Source: Terriglobia bacterium (GTDB lineage Bacteria; Acidobacteriota; Terriglobia; Terriglobales; Acidobacteriaceae). From it: a DNA stretch of 64,000 bases. The position numbers and the translations under genes are program-made. The stretch lies in assembly GCA_020072585.1 (NCBI GenBank), contig JAIQGL010000008.1, positions 1 to 64,000 on the forward strand, given 5' to 3'. The notes below the pieces were generated by a model. It was not told the DNA's origin and did no database searches. It saw only the letters and a list, made by a program, of their open reading frames with translations. Position 1 is the stretch's first letter. Every line of letters begins with the position of its first letter. Below are positions 55,073 to 63,015 of this stretch, in pieces.

Positions 55073-55639
55073 TTAAGGAGTACCCGGCTCGGCGCGGCCC
55101 GCTATATAGGGCAAATTCCGGCCAAAATGGCGATCCCCCAACCCATAGCCTACGACAAAACTCTCATTCATGAGAAAACCAAAGTAATCGGGCTGCAGGG
55201 ACACCCGGCGCGCTGACTGCTTGTCCAGCAGGACAGCCAGCTTCACGCTGGCAGCGCCACGGCCCATCAGGTTCCGAATCAGGAATTCACTGGTGACGCC
55301 AGATTGAACCAGCACCTCAACCAGCAGGACATGCTGGCCATTTACATCAACTTCCGGGCTGAAGAAAATCTCGGTTGTACTGAGACTTGATTCCTTGAAC
55401 TCTGCCTTCACGAACTGGCAAACGATATTCAAATCCAGCTCACGGATCAGATCTGCCATGAATATAAAGCCGTTTTCCATCACGCCGACCACATACAGGG
55501 TTTTGCCCCGGAAATCACTGGAGATTTGCCGCGCCATCTCCTGCACGCGCTTTTTGATCTGGTCCGCGGACAGTAGCACTCTGGGGTACTCAGACTGAAG
55601 ATATTTGGATTGAAGATGTTCGGATTCGGCGCTGTTCAC
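55073..55639 (-). CDS. Hypoxanthine phosphoribosyltransferase homologue with lost catalytic residues
   Basis: The 188-residue protein aligns along its length with HPRT: VLLSADQIKKRVQEMARQIS near 21-40, FIFMADLIRELDL, VLLVEVLVQSG at 104-114, DYFGFLMNESFVVGYGLGD at 151-169. The catalytic positions are changed: the pyrophosphate loop KGG is E55-N-G, the PRPP-loop Glu-Asp is E108-V109, the general base Asp is Gln112, the base-binding Lys is Gln149, and the metal Asp is Gly168. It may be inactive as an enzyme. The GTG start overlaps tilS by GTGA, with AAGGGAG upstream. Its N-terminus is repeat-encoded. Confidence 0.8.
   Translation of the reverse strand: MNSAESEHLQSKYLQSEYPRVLLSADQIKKRVQEMARQISSDFRGKTLYVVGVMENGFIFMADLIRELDLNIVCQFVKAEFKESSLSTTEIFFSPEVDVNGQHVLLVEVLVQSGVTSEFLIRNLMGRGAASVKLAVLLDKQSARRVSLQPDYFGFLMNESFVVGYGLGDRHFGRNLPYIAGRAEPGTP
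55593..55622. repeat. 15-bp imperfect direct repeat (two units)
   Basis: Units GACTGAAGATATTTG (55593-55607) and GATTGAAGATGTTCG (55608-55622) match at 12 of 15 positions. On the minus strand they encode the LQSKYLQSEY-type N-terminal extension of the HPRT homologue. The unit length equals that at 16920-16964, but the sequence is different. Confidence 0.6.
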
Positions 55640-57072
55640 TTGTCTCCCTTAGCTGGCATTTTCATCTCCTCAATCAGCACAGCGTCTCCAGAACTGCTGG
55701 CAAAGTCGCGTGAGACCGGGAACCCTCGCATCCACACGATCTGGCCAGCACTCTCAATCACAGGCCATGCCTTCCTTTGGACAAGGGAAAACTGCTGTCC
55801 CAGTCGAGCAGGCTGCAACAACTCTTTTACTTTCTTTGGGGATTGGCTGTGCGCCGGAAAAAATCTGTCACCAGCACGCCAGTTTCTAACTTTCAGCTCC
55901 GGCCCCAGCAGGGTTGGGTTCAAAAGCGTTGCGGCATTATAACTTGAAACCTTTTGTTTTCCAGCACTTATTAACCGCGCCCGAATAGTATTTCCTAGCT
56001 CCGGCACGGCCACTTCTCCTGGAATTGGCAGTGAATAGCAGTAATTATGTGGTGATTTTGCCAGGTTTTGGCTGAATTGAAGCTCACGGGCGGTTCGATT
56101 TGCCACAAAATTGTCTGGCAAATCAAGTTTTTTACCATGATTCTCAGGCTTAACTAACTGTGTAAGTTGTTGAATATGCTTGAATTCAAGGGTAACACCT
56201 AACCGTTCCGTGGTTCCCAGCATCACAAGCCGCCGCAGTACCAGGGGCAGGCCTTGCAAAGCCACAAGATCCAGAGCGAGCACCCCCTCTGAGTTCCCAC
56301 TTAAGCTCCTGCCGCTACGGCTCGGTTTTCCCTGGCGCACCAGCCTTGGCAACAATTGCAACAGCTCATTGTTCCAATATTCGTCTTCAGCGCGCGCCAG
56401 CTCTGCCAGGTCAGCCAGCGTTTGCCGGATGGCTGGATTGAAGTCGCGCTCAAGCAATGGCAGCAGAGTATGACGGATACGATTGCGCGTGTGGTTCAAA
56501 TCCTGGTTTGAGGAGTCGTCGTGCCATGGCTGTCCAAGGGCTTTGAGGTAGGCCTCAATTTCATGGCGGCCCGTCTCCAGCAGGGGACGGACCAGGTTCT
56601 TTACCTTTTGCGACGGGGCAATGCCAGCCAGCCCTCGCGCGCCCGTTCCGCGAAGGATTCTCATCAATACGGTTTCAGCCTGGTCATCCAATGTGTGGGC
56701 CGTGGCGATTTTGTCAGCCTTGCCCTGATGAATAAGCTCCGCAAACCATTGGTCCCGAAGCTCCCTTGCCGCGGTTTCAATACTGACCCTCCGCGCACCG
56801 GCATAGGCCGGAACATCGCCCGAACCGGAGTGAAACTCCACCTTGAAGCGGGCTGCCAGCTCTTCAACAAACAGCTTGTCCGCATCCGCTTCAGCGCCGC
56901 GAATCTGGTGATGGAAGTGGGCCACAGACAGAACAATCCCAAGCTCCTGCCGCAGATCGAGAAGAACCCGCAGCAAAGCCACGGAATCTGCTCCTCCGGA
57001 ACACGCCACAGCAATGCGGTTTCCCGGCTGGAGGAGCCGCTGCTCACGAATATATTTGAGCACTTTTTCCAT
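55636..57072 (-). CDS. tilS: tRNA(Ile)-lysidine synthase
   Basis: The 478-residue enzyme attaches lysine to cytidine-34 of tRNA-Ile(CAU). It has the ATP-pyrophosphatase P-loop ACSGGADSVALLR near 24, AHFHHQIRGAEADAD near 52, ATAHTLDDQAETVLMRILRGTGARGLAGI near 122-150, RPLLETGRHEIEAYL, and the C-terminal PilZ-like domain with RNWRAGDRFFPAHSQSPKKVKELL near 395-420. ATG 57072 is taken; an in-frame TTG lies one codon upstream. It overlaps the HPRT homologue by 4 nt. Confidence 0.94.
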   Translation of the reverse strand: MEKVLKYIREQRLLQPGNRIAVACSGGADSVALLRVLLDLRQELGIVLSVAHFHHQIRGAEADADKLFVEELAARFKVEFHSGSGDVPAYAGARRVSIETAARELRDQWFAELIHQGKADKIATAHTLDDQAETVLMRILRGTGARGLAGIAPSQKVKNLVRPLLETGRHEIEAYLKALGQPWHDDSSNQDLNHTRNRIRHTLLPLLERDFNPAIRQTLADLAELARAEDEYWNNELLQLLPRLVRQGKPSRSGRSLSGNSEGVLALDLVALQGLPLVLRRLVMLGTTERLGVTLEFKHIQQLTQLVKPENHGKKLDLPDNFVANRTARELQFSQNLAKSPHNYCYSLPIPGEVAVPELGNTIRARLISAGKQKVSSYNAATLLNPTLLGPELKVRNWRAGDRFFPAHSQSPKKVKELLQPARLGQQFSLVQRKAWPVIESAGQIVWMRGFPVSRDFASSSGDAVLIEEMKMPAKGDK

Positions 57073-57121
57073 CAAATGCGGCCAAATAACGCCTTAGCTA
57101 TTGTGGAATAATTGATGGTCT

Positions 57122-57541
57122 ATGTACAGGAACCCGCCTTCCATGTTTCGCCGTACCGTATACAGTTTCTCCCTCGGCTTCGGGATTTTTCTTCTCGGCG
57201 TGGCGCTGAGGAGCACCCTGGACAAACTGGGCGTGAGCGGATGGACTGCAGCGATCGATGACCTGCTGATCGGCATTCTTGCCGGACTCCTGGTGTTTGC
57301 CTATGAGCGGCACCAACACAAACTTGTGCTCGAAAGGCTGAGTGTCATCGCTGAAATGAATCACCACGTCCGCAATGCTTTGCAGTCAATCCTCTACTCT
57401 CCATTCGTGAAAGAGCAGGCCGAACAGGTCAGTCTTATCCAGGAAAGCACGCGACGGATTGAGTGGGCGCTCAGAGAAGTTCTCCCCGGAGAAGCGGATA
57501 CACAGCCGCCGGCAAACTCGAAATCCAAATCCGCGGCATGA
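57122..57541 (+). CDS. Small membrane protein with histidine-kinase H-box only
   Basis: The 139-residue protein has two membrane helices (about 13-30 and 44-61) and then a cytoplasmic helix pair with EMNHHVRNALQSIL at 78-91, which looks like the phospho-accepting H-box of sensor kinases (His81/His82 and N85). The matching second helix is QVSLIQESTRRIEWALREVL. There is no ATP-binding domain. It could be a dimerisation or phosphotransfer module fed by another kinase. ATG 57143 is a possible alternative start. Confidence 0.6.
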   Translation: MYRNPPSMFRRTVYSFSLGFGIFLLGVALRSTLDKLGVSGWTAAIDDLLIGILAGLLVFAYERHQHKLVLERLSVIAEMNHHVRNALQSILYSPFVKEQAEQVSLIQESTRRIEWALREVLPGEADTQPPANSKSKSAA

Positions 57542-57618
57542 ACGAATCGTGGGTTCATTCTATTTTGGGTTCGTTCTATCTAAAAGACTCTCGTGGGCCG
57601 GGCCATCGGCAAAATTGC

Positions 57619-57624
57619 TATACT
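57619..57624 (+). promoter_or_regulatory. -10 box (TATACT) close to the ispD start
   Basis: TATACT ends 10 nt before ATG 57635 and the gap (TTTCATCCCA) has no ribosome-binding site. The transcript would have a leader of only a few nucleotides. Confidence 0.4.
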
Positions 57625-57634
57625 TTTCATCCCA

Positions 57635-58366
57635 ATGAAGGTGATTGTCATCATTCCCGCGGCTGGACTCGGCACACGCATGGCGTCTGCCGGCAAGAAA
57701 GGCGCGCCCTCCAAACAGTTCTTTGAAATCAACGGCACCCCGATTGTCATCCACACGCTGCGCGTCTTTGCCCGCAACCAGCAAGTCAGCAAGATCGTGG
57801 TGGCCTTACGCAAAAATGAGATGGAACGCTTTCGGCAGCAACTGGACAAAGAAAAACTTGGCGCGAAGGTCGAAATCGTGGAAGGCGGCGAGCATCGGCA
57901 GGAGTCAGTTGCCAATGCGCTTTCCCAGCTCCAAGCGGCCCCTGATGATGTTGTATTGGTCCATGACGCTGTGCGCCCGTTTATCGACGATGAAGTCATC
58001 GCCAACGTGGTCCATGAAGTGGAACGGCACGGCGCTGCGATTGCCGGCCTGCCCGCGGTGGACACGATCAAGCAGGTGGAACGCGCAGCGGAAGGCGCGA
58101 TTATTACGTCTACAATCCCACGCGAACGCATTGTTCAGGCGCAGACGCCGCAGGGCTTCCGCTATGAATTGATCAAACGCGCCTTTGACAGCGCCACAGC
58201 CGACGGCTTCACCGGCACGGATGAAGCTTCACTGGTGGAACGGCTAGGCGAGAACGTGTGGGTGGTAATGGGCTCGGCGCGAAACATTAAGATCACAACG
58301 CCGGCGGACATGGAGCTGGCGGAATATCTTCTGACGCGAGCAGCAACGAAGAACTTGGCGAGGTAA
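57635..58366 (+). CDS. ispD: 2-C-methyl-D-erythritol 4-phosphate cytidylyltransferase
   Basis: The 243-residue enzyme makes CDP-methylerythritol in the MEP route to isoprenoids. It shows IIPAAGLGTRMAS at 5-17 with a downstream lysine, VVHDAVRPFID-type VLVHDAVRPFIDD near 107, and RERIVQAQTPQGFRYELIKRAF near 164. An upstream frame opens at 57593, but ATG 57635 matches the family. ispF lies 512 nt further on; the two are adjacent or fused in many bacteria, and here a repeat-bounded gene separates them. Confidence 0.94.
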   Translation: MKVIVIIPAAGLGTRMASAGKKGAPSKQFFEINGTPIVIHTLRVFARNQQVSKIVVALRKNEMERFRQQLDKEKLGAKVEIVEGGEHRQESVANALSQLQAAPDDVVLVHDAVRPFIDDEVIANVVHEVERHGAAIAGLPAVDTIKQVERAAEGAIITSTIPRERIVQAQTPQGFRYELIKRAFDSATADGFTGTDEASLVERLGENVWVVMGSARNIKITTPADMELAEYLLTRAATKNLAR

Positions 58367-58873
58367 AGCCTCACCGCTGATGAACGCTGATCGGACTGAT
58401 CTTATGACTGTTGATCCCAGCTATAAACACTCTGAACTGAGCGAAGTAATCATTGGTGTCTTTTATGAAGTTTATAACGAACTTGGATATGGTTTTCTCG
58501 AATCTGTATATCGGAACTCGCTGCAGCTTGCACTTCTCGCCAAGAGTCTGCGGGTAGAAACCGAGGTTGCAGTTCCGGTTTTTTTCCGAGGAAAGAACGT
58601 TGGGGATTTTCGCGCCGATATGGTCATTAGCGGCTGCCTACTGTTGGAATTGAAGACCGCAGAAGCAATCATCATCGCACACGAAGCTCAGCTGCTGAAT
58701 TATCTGCGGGCAACAAATCTTGAGGTTGGCCTTATTCTAAATTTTGGCCCGAAGGCGCAAGTGCGCCGCCTCGCCTACGACAACACTCGAAAGCAATTCA
58801 AATCTCAGCGTGCTGGAGTCTCTTATTGAATTTCTTTAGATCAATTACATCAGCGTTCATCAGCGGTAAGGTT
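58365..58873 (+). mobile_element. Palindrome-bounded GxxExxY element (copy D)
   Basis: ACCGCTGATGAACGCTGAT (58373-58391) is repeated perfectly as its reverse complement at 58849-58867. Outside it both ends continue A-R-CCT-Y, as in copy C at 36111-36206. The only gene between the arms is the GxxExxY protein, whose first codons lie in the left arm. The left end overlaps the ispD stop and the right end sits 5 nt before ispF. No transposase is present and no target duplication is obvious. The interior is visibly more AT-rich than the flanking genes. Confidence 0.75.
58380..58829 (+). CDS. GxxExxY protein, PD-(D/E)XK nuclease-like
   Basis: The 149-residue protein carries the family hallmark GFLESVY at 38-44. 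A likely PD-(D/E)XK active site follows: D80 in DFRADMV, E90-L-K92 in LLLELKTAEA, and Q104 in HEAQLLNYL. Members are small, widespread and of unproven function; the fold suggests DNA cleavage or binding. The ATG lies in the left terminal repeat, so the first eight residues or so come from the repeat; ATG at 58404 is another possible start. The gene has lower GC than its neighbours and lies inside an element splitting ispD from ispF. Confidence 0.85.
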   Translation: MNADRTDLMTVDPSYKHSELSEVIIGVFYEVYNELGYGFLESVYRNSLQLALLAKSLRVETEVAVPVFFRGKNVGDFRADMVISGCLLLELKTAEAIIIAHEAQLLNYLRATNLEVGLILNFGPKAQVRRLAYDNTRKQFKSQRAGVSY

Positions 58874-58878
58874 TTTTT

Positions 58879-59448
58879 ATGAGAATCGGTTATGGATGGG
58901 ACTCCCATGAATTTCAGGCAGGCGTTCCTTTAAAAATTGGCGGCGTCATGCTTCCGCATGGCAAGGGCCTTGCCGGCCACTCCGATGGCGATGTTCTTCT
59001 CCATGCAATTACTGATGCTTTGCTCGGAGCTGTTGCGGCCGGCGATATCGGCAGCTATTTCCCGCCGACCGATCCCCAATGGAAGGGCGCCAACTCGGTC
59101 GTCTTTCTTGAAGAGGCCCTCAGGCAGGTACGCCTTGCCGGGTATACGATCTCCAATGTCGATTCAACTTTGATCCTGGCCGAGCCCAAGATTGTTCCGC
59201 ACGCAAAGAAAATCCAGGCGCGTGTCGCTGAGCTGCTGGGGATCAAGCCGGACCAGGTCGGCATTAAAGCCAAAACTCCCGAAGGCATGGGCACGGACAA
59301 TGCCGCGATTGCACACGTGGCGGTGTTGTTGGAACCGGCTAAGAAACCACAGTCGTCCTCTTCAAAAAAATCCGGCCCCCAAAAATCCGGCATAAAGAAA
59401 CCGCAGGCCTTGAAGCGCGGCGGAAAGAAACGCAGAGGAAAGAAGTAA
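58879..59448 (+). CDS. ispF: 2-C-methyl-D-erythritol 2,4-cyclodiphosphate synthase with basic tail
   Basis: The enzyme forms the cyclic diphosphate in the MEP pathway. Metal ligands D8 and H10 are in WDSHEF, with LAGHSDGDVLLHAITDALLGA near 31-51, DIGSYFPPTDPQWKGANS near 56, and KAKTPEGMGTDNAAIAHVAVLL near 131-153. The protein is 189 residues against the usual ~158. The extra C-terminal ~35 residues are Lys/Ser-rich (KKSGPQKSGIKKPQALKRGG) and probably disordered. The TAAGG ahead of the ATG belongs to the right end of the GxxExxY element. Confidence 0.93.
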   Translation: MRIGYGWDSHEFQAGVPLKIGGVMLPHGKGLAGHSDGDVLLHAITDALLGAVAAGDIGSYFPPTDPQWKGANSVVFLEEALRQVRLAGYTISNVDSTLILAEPKIVPHAKKIQARVAELLGIKPDQVGIKAKTPEGMGTDNAAIAHVAVLLEPAKKPQSSSSKKSGPQKSGIKKPQALKRGGKKRRGKK

Positions 59449-59583
59449 ACCGAGGAACAGGGAATTTCCCGCGCTTCCTTGGTGCATTTCGTCCCAGATG
59501 TCTTCTCGCTTGTTTCCTGAGCAGCGGTGCTGCTAACCTAAATCGCCTCGTCGAACGACATTTTCGCTTTCCGGTGGGTGCCT

Positions 59584-62500
59584 ATGAAGAAGTTCCTCTC
59601 CTCTCTCTTTTTGGTCTTTGTGATTTTTGCCGGCGCTCTGAGCGCGCATGCGTCTGGGCCGCTGCTCATGCAGAAGCCCACGCTATCCAAAACTCATATC
59701 GCCTTCGCCTATGCCGGCGATCTGTGGCTAGTGGCGCGTGAAGGCGGCGCGGCGCGGCTGCTAACCAGCGGCAGCGGCACCAAGAGCGATCCGGTCTTCT
59801 CTCCTGATGGCGCCATGATCGCATTCACCGGCGATTATGACGGCAATGTGGACGTTTACGTTATGCCCAGCGAGGGCGGAGTTCCCCGCAGGTTGACCCA
59901 TCATCCGGCAGTGGATGAAGTTGTTGGCTGGGCGCCTGACGGCAAGTCGGTTCTGTTCCGTTCCACCCGCAACAGCTATTCACGCTTCAACCGGCTGTTC
60001 ACGGTTTCGCTTGATGGCAGCTTGCCGTATGAACTGCAGCTGCCCACCGCCGAGTTCGGCGCATTCTCTTCAGACGGCAAGCACATTGCTTACGTTCCGG
60101 TGGACAACAACCGCAGGCTTTCCGCGATCGGGTGGAAGCGTTATCGCGGCGGCAAAGCATCGCGGGTTTGGATTGCCAACCTCTCCGACCTTGGTCTGGA
60201 CCAGGTGCCACGCGAAACCTCGAATGACGGCAACCCCATGTGGGTCGGCAACAAAGTTTATTTCCTCTCAGATCGCAACGGGCCTTTCAGCCTTTTTGTC
60301 TATGATCCAAAGACAAAGAAAGTCGACCCCGCATTGCCCGGTAACGGCTCCGATATCAAGTCCGCATCTGCCGGTCCGGGTGCAATCGTGTACGAACAAT
60401 TTGGCTCCCTGGGCCTTTTTGATCCCTCCACAGGCAAAGCCCACACAGTCGCAGTGACTGTGCCTGCCGATCTGCCCAACGTGCGTCCGCATTTCAAGAA
60501 AGTTGAAAGCGAAATTGCTGGAGCAGCGCTTTCACCCAGCGGAGCACGCGCCGTGTTTGAAGCGCATGGCGAAATCCTGACCGCTCCGGGCGAGAAGGGC
60601 GACATCCGCAATTTGACGAACACTCCGGGAACGATGGAGCGCGATCCTGCCTGGTCACCGGACGGCAAGTGGGTGGCGTACTTCTCTGACGAGTCAGGCG
60701 AATACCAGCTCTTCCTTAAAAGCCCGGACGGAATGAGCGAGCCGAAGAAAATATCTCTCGGCGCTCCAGCTTCTTTTTACTACGAGCCTGTCTGGTCACC
60801 CGATAGCAAGAAGATTGTCTTTTCTGATAAGCGCCTCAGTATCTGGTATGTCGATCTGGCAAAGGGCACGCCGGTAAAGATCGATACCGACACATACGAT
60901 GCGCCGGTGCGCACGCTTGACCCTGTTTGGTCGCCGGACAGCCGCTGGATTGCCTATTCAAAAACTCTTTCGAGCCACATGCATGCCATCTTCGCGTATT
61001 CACTGGAACAGGCAAAGAGCCTGCAACTGACGGATGGCCTGAGCGACGCACGCTTTCCTGCGTTTGACCAGAAGGGACAGTATCTGTTTTTCGCGGCCAG
61101 TACAGATATTGGCCCGACAACAGGATGGCTTGATCTTTCCAGCATTAATCGTCCGATCTCGCGTAGCGCGTACTTGATGGTCCTGCGCAAGGACCAACCT
61201 TCACCGCTGGCGCCTGAAAGCGATGAAGAGAAAGCTGCTGACGACTCCAAGCCGGATACAGACAAAGCAGCAAAAGCCGAAGACAAGACAGAGCAAGAAC
61301 CGGGGAACGCAGAAGAGAAAGCCAAAATGCAGGACGCCCGCGCCGCGAAGTCAGTTAAAAGTGAAAGCGTAACTGTGCGGATTGACGCTGAGAACATCAG
61401 CCAGCGCATTCTGGCGCTGCCAATCCCGCCGCGTGATTACGGCAAACTGGTGGCAGGCAAAGCAGGAACCATTTTTCTGATCGAGGATCCGCCACGCCCT
61501 GGCCCGGACCAGCAGTCAACTTTGTGGCGCTTTGATCTGACCTCCCGCAAGCCGGAAAAGCTAATGGAAGGCGCGAACAACTTTACCGTCTCCTTTGACG
61601 GCAAGAAGATGCTCTACAGCAAAGGCCGCAGAGACAACATGAAGTGGTTCATCAGCTCGGCCACTGCGCCGGCACGAGGCGAAGGACCGGGTGGCGGCAA
61701 GCCCGATACGCCGCTGAATCTGGCACGGATGGAGGTACTGGTCGATCCCCGGGCGGAATGGAAGCAGGAGTACAACGAAGTTTGGCGCATTGAGCGCGAC
61801 TTCTTCTACGATCCCAACTTCCATGGCCTGAACCTGCAAGCGGCAAAGAAGCAATACGAGCCATATCTTGAGAATGTGGGCAGCCGCATTGATTTCAGCT
61901 ACTTGCTCTCAGACATGCTGGGCGAACTCACGGTTGGCCACATGTATATCCGCACGCCGGCAGAGCCACCTTCAGAGCAGGGCAAGGTGGGCCTGCTGGG
62001 CGTTGACTACAAAATCGAAAATGGCCGCTATCGCCTTTCCCACATATACCAGGGTGAAAACTGGAACCCGCAGTTGCGTGCTCCGCTGACCCAGCCCGGA
62101 GTCAATGTGCAGCAAGGCGACTATCTTCTGGCGGTAAATGGCAGAGAGCTGCGGGCCACGGACGAAGTGTTTGAGTTGTTTGCCGGCACGGCGGACAAAG
62201 CAACCGTACTGAAGGTTGGCCCGACTCCGGATGGCAAGGGTGCGCGCACTGTAACAGTAGTGCCAATTGAAAACGAAGCATCACTGCGCAACCGGGCATG
62301 GATTGAAGGCAATCTGCGCAAGGTGGATAAGCTCAGCGGCGGCCGCGTTGCGTACGTCTACCTGCCGGACACCGGCTTTGGCGGCTACACATCATTCAAC
62401 CGCTACTTCTTTGCGCAGATTGGACGCGAAGGCGCCGTGATTGATGAGCGCTTTAACGGTGGCGGATCAGCGGCGGATTACGTAATCGATTATCTGCGGC

Positions 62501-62994
62501 GGCCTCTGCAAAACTACTGGATGACCCGCGAGGGCCAGGACTTCACCACACCTGTGGGCGCCATCTTTGGACCCAAGGCTATGATCATCAACATGTATGC
62601 CGGCTCCGGAGGAGACGCGCTGCCCTGGTACTTCCATGATGCCAAGCTAGGGCCACTCGTCGGCACGCGCACATGGGGCGGTCTGGTGGGAATTTATGAC
62701 TACCCGAACCTCATGGACGGCGGTTCAGTTACGGCTCCACGCGTGGCCTTCTACAATCGCACAGGCGACTGGGACGTGGAGAACCATGGCGTAGCACCGG
62801 ATATCGAAGTGGAGATCACACCTAAGGATTGGGCCAGCGGACATGATCCGCAATTGGAAAAAGCGTTGTCATTGGTGATGGATTCGCTCAAGAAGAATCC
62901 GCTGCCTGTAGCCAAGCGCCCTGCGTTCCCCAACTACCAAAACCAGCCGAACGAGGGAGTCCCAGCGGCTGGGGGCTCAGGCAAAAAGAAGTAA
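59584..62994 (+). CDS. Tricorn protease homologue (S41 family)
   Basis: The 1136-residue exported protease has a signal peptide, a beta-propeller region (about 25-540, with TolB/WD-like repeats such as SDPVFSPDGAMIAFTGDYDGNVDVYVMP), a Lys/Glu-rich linker near 540-600, the C1 domain, a PDZ domain (about 795-890), and an S41 core with the catalytic serine in MYAGSGGDALPWYFHD near 1005. Tricorn cuts oligopeptides released by larger proteases; exported forms probably degrade peptides in the periplasm. ATG 59584 is preferred over the GTG at 59578. Confidence 0.93.
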   Translation: MKKFLSSLFLVFVIFAGALSAHASGPLLMQKPTLSKTHIAFAYAGDLWLVAREGGAARLLTSGSGTKSDPVFSPDGAMIAFTGDYDGNVDVYVMPSEGGVPRRLTHHPAVDEVVGWAPDGKSVLFRSTRNSYSRFNRLFTVSLDGSLPYELQLPTAEFGAFSSDGKHIAYVPVDNNRRLSAIGWKRYRGGKASRVWIANLSDLGLDQVPRETSNDGNPMWVGNKVYFLSDRNGPFSLFVYDPKTKKVDPALPGNGSDIKSASAGPGAIVYEQFGSLGLFDPSTGKAHTVAVTVPADLPNVRPHFKKVESEIAGAALSPSGARAVFEAHGEILTAPGEKGDIRNLTNTPGTMERDPAWSPDGKWVAYFSDESGEYQLFLKSPDGMSEPKKISLGAPASFYYEPVWSPDSKKIVFSDKRLSIWYVDLAKGTPVKIDTDTYDAPVRTLDPVWSPDSRWIAYSKTLSSHMHAIFAYSLEQAKSLQLTDGLSDARFPAFDQKGQYLFFAASTDIGPTTGWLDLSSINRPISRSAYLMVLRKDQPSPLAPESDEEKAADDSKPDTDKAAKAEDKTEQEPGNAEEKAKMQDARAAKSVKSESVTVRIDAENISQRILALPIPPRDYGKLVAGKAGTIFLIEDPPRPGPDQQSTLWRFDLTSRKPEKLMEGANNFTVSFDGKKMLYSKGRRDNMKWFISSATAPARGEGPGGGKPDTPLNLARMEVLVDPRAEWKQEYNEVWRIERDFFYDPNFHGLNLQAAKKQYEPYLENVGSRIDFSYLLSDMLGELTVGHMYIRTPAEPPSEQGKVGLLGVDYKIENGRYRLSHIYQGENWNPQLRAPLTQPGVNVQQGDYLLAVNGRELRATDEVFELFAGTADKATVLKVGPTPDGKGARTVTVVPIENEASLRNRAWIEGNLRKVDKLSGGRVAYVYLPDTGFGGYTSFNRYFFAQIGREGAVIDERFNGGGSAADYVIDYLRRPLQNYWMTREGQDFTTPVGAIFGPKAMIINMYAGSGGDALPWYFHDAKLGPLVGTRTWGGLVGIYDYPNLMDGGSVTAPRVAFYNRTGDWDVENHGVAPDIEVEITPKDWASGHDPQLEKALSLVMDSLKKNPLPVAKRPAFPNYQNQPNEGVPAAGGSGKKK

Positions 62995-63015
62995 GGAAAA
63001 ATCGAAATCGGGCCA

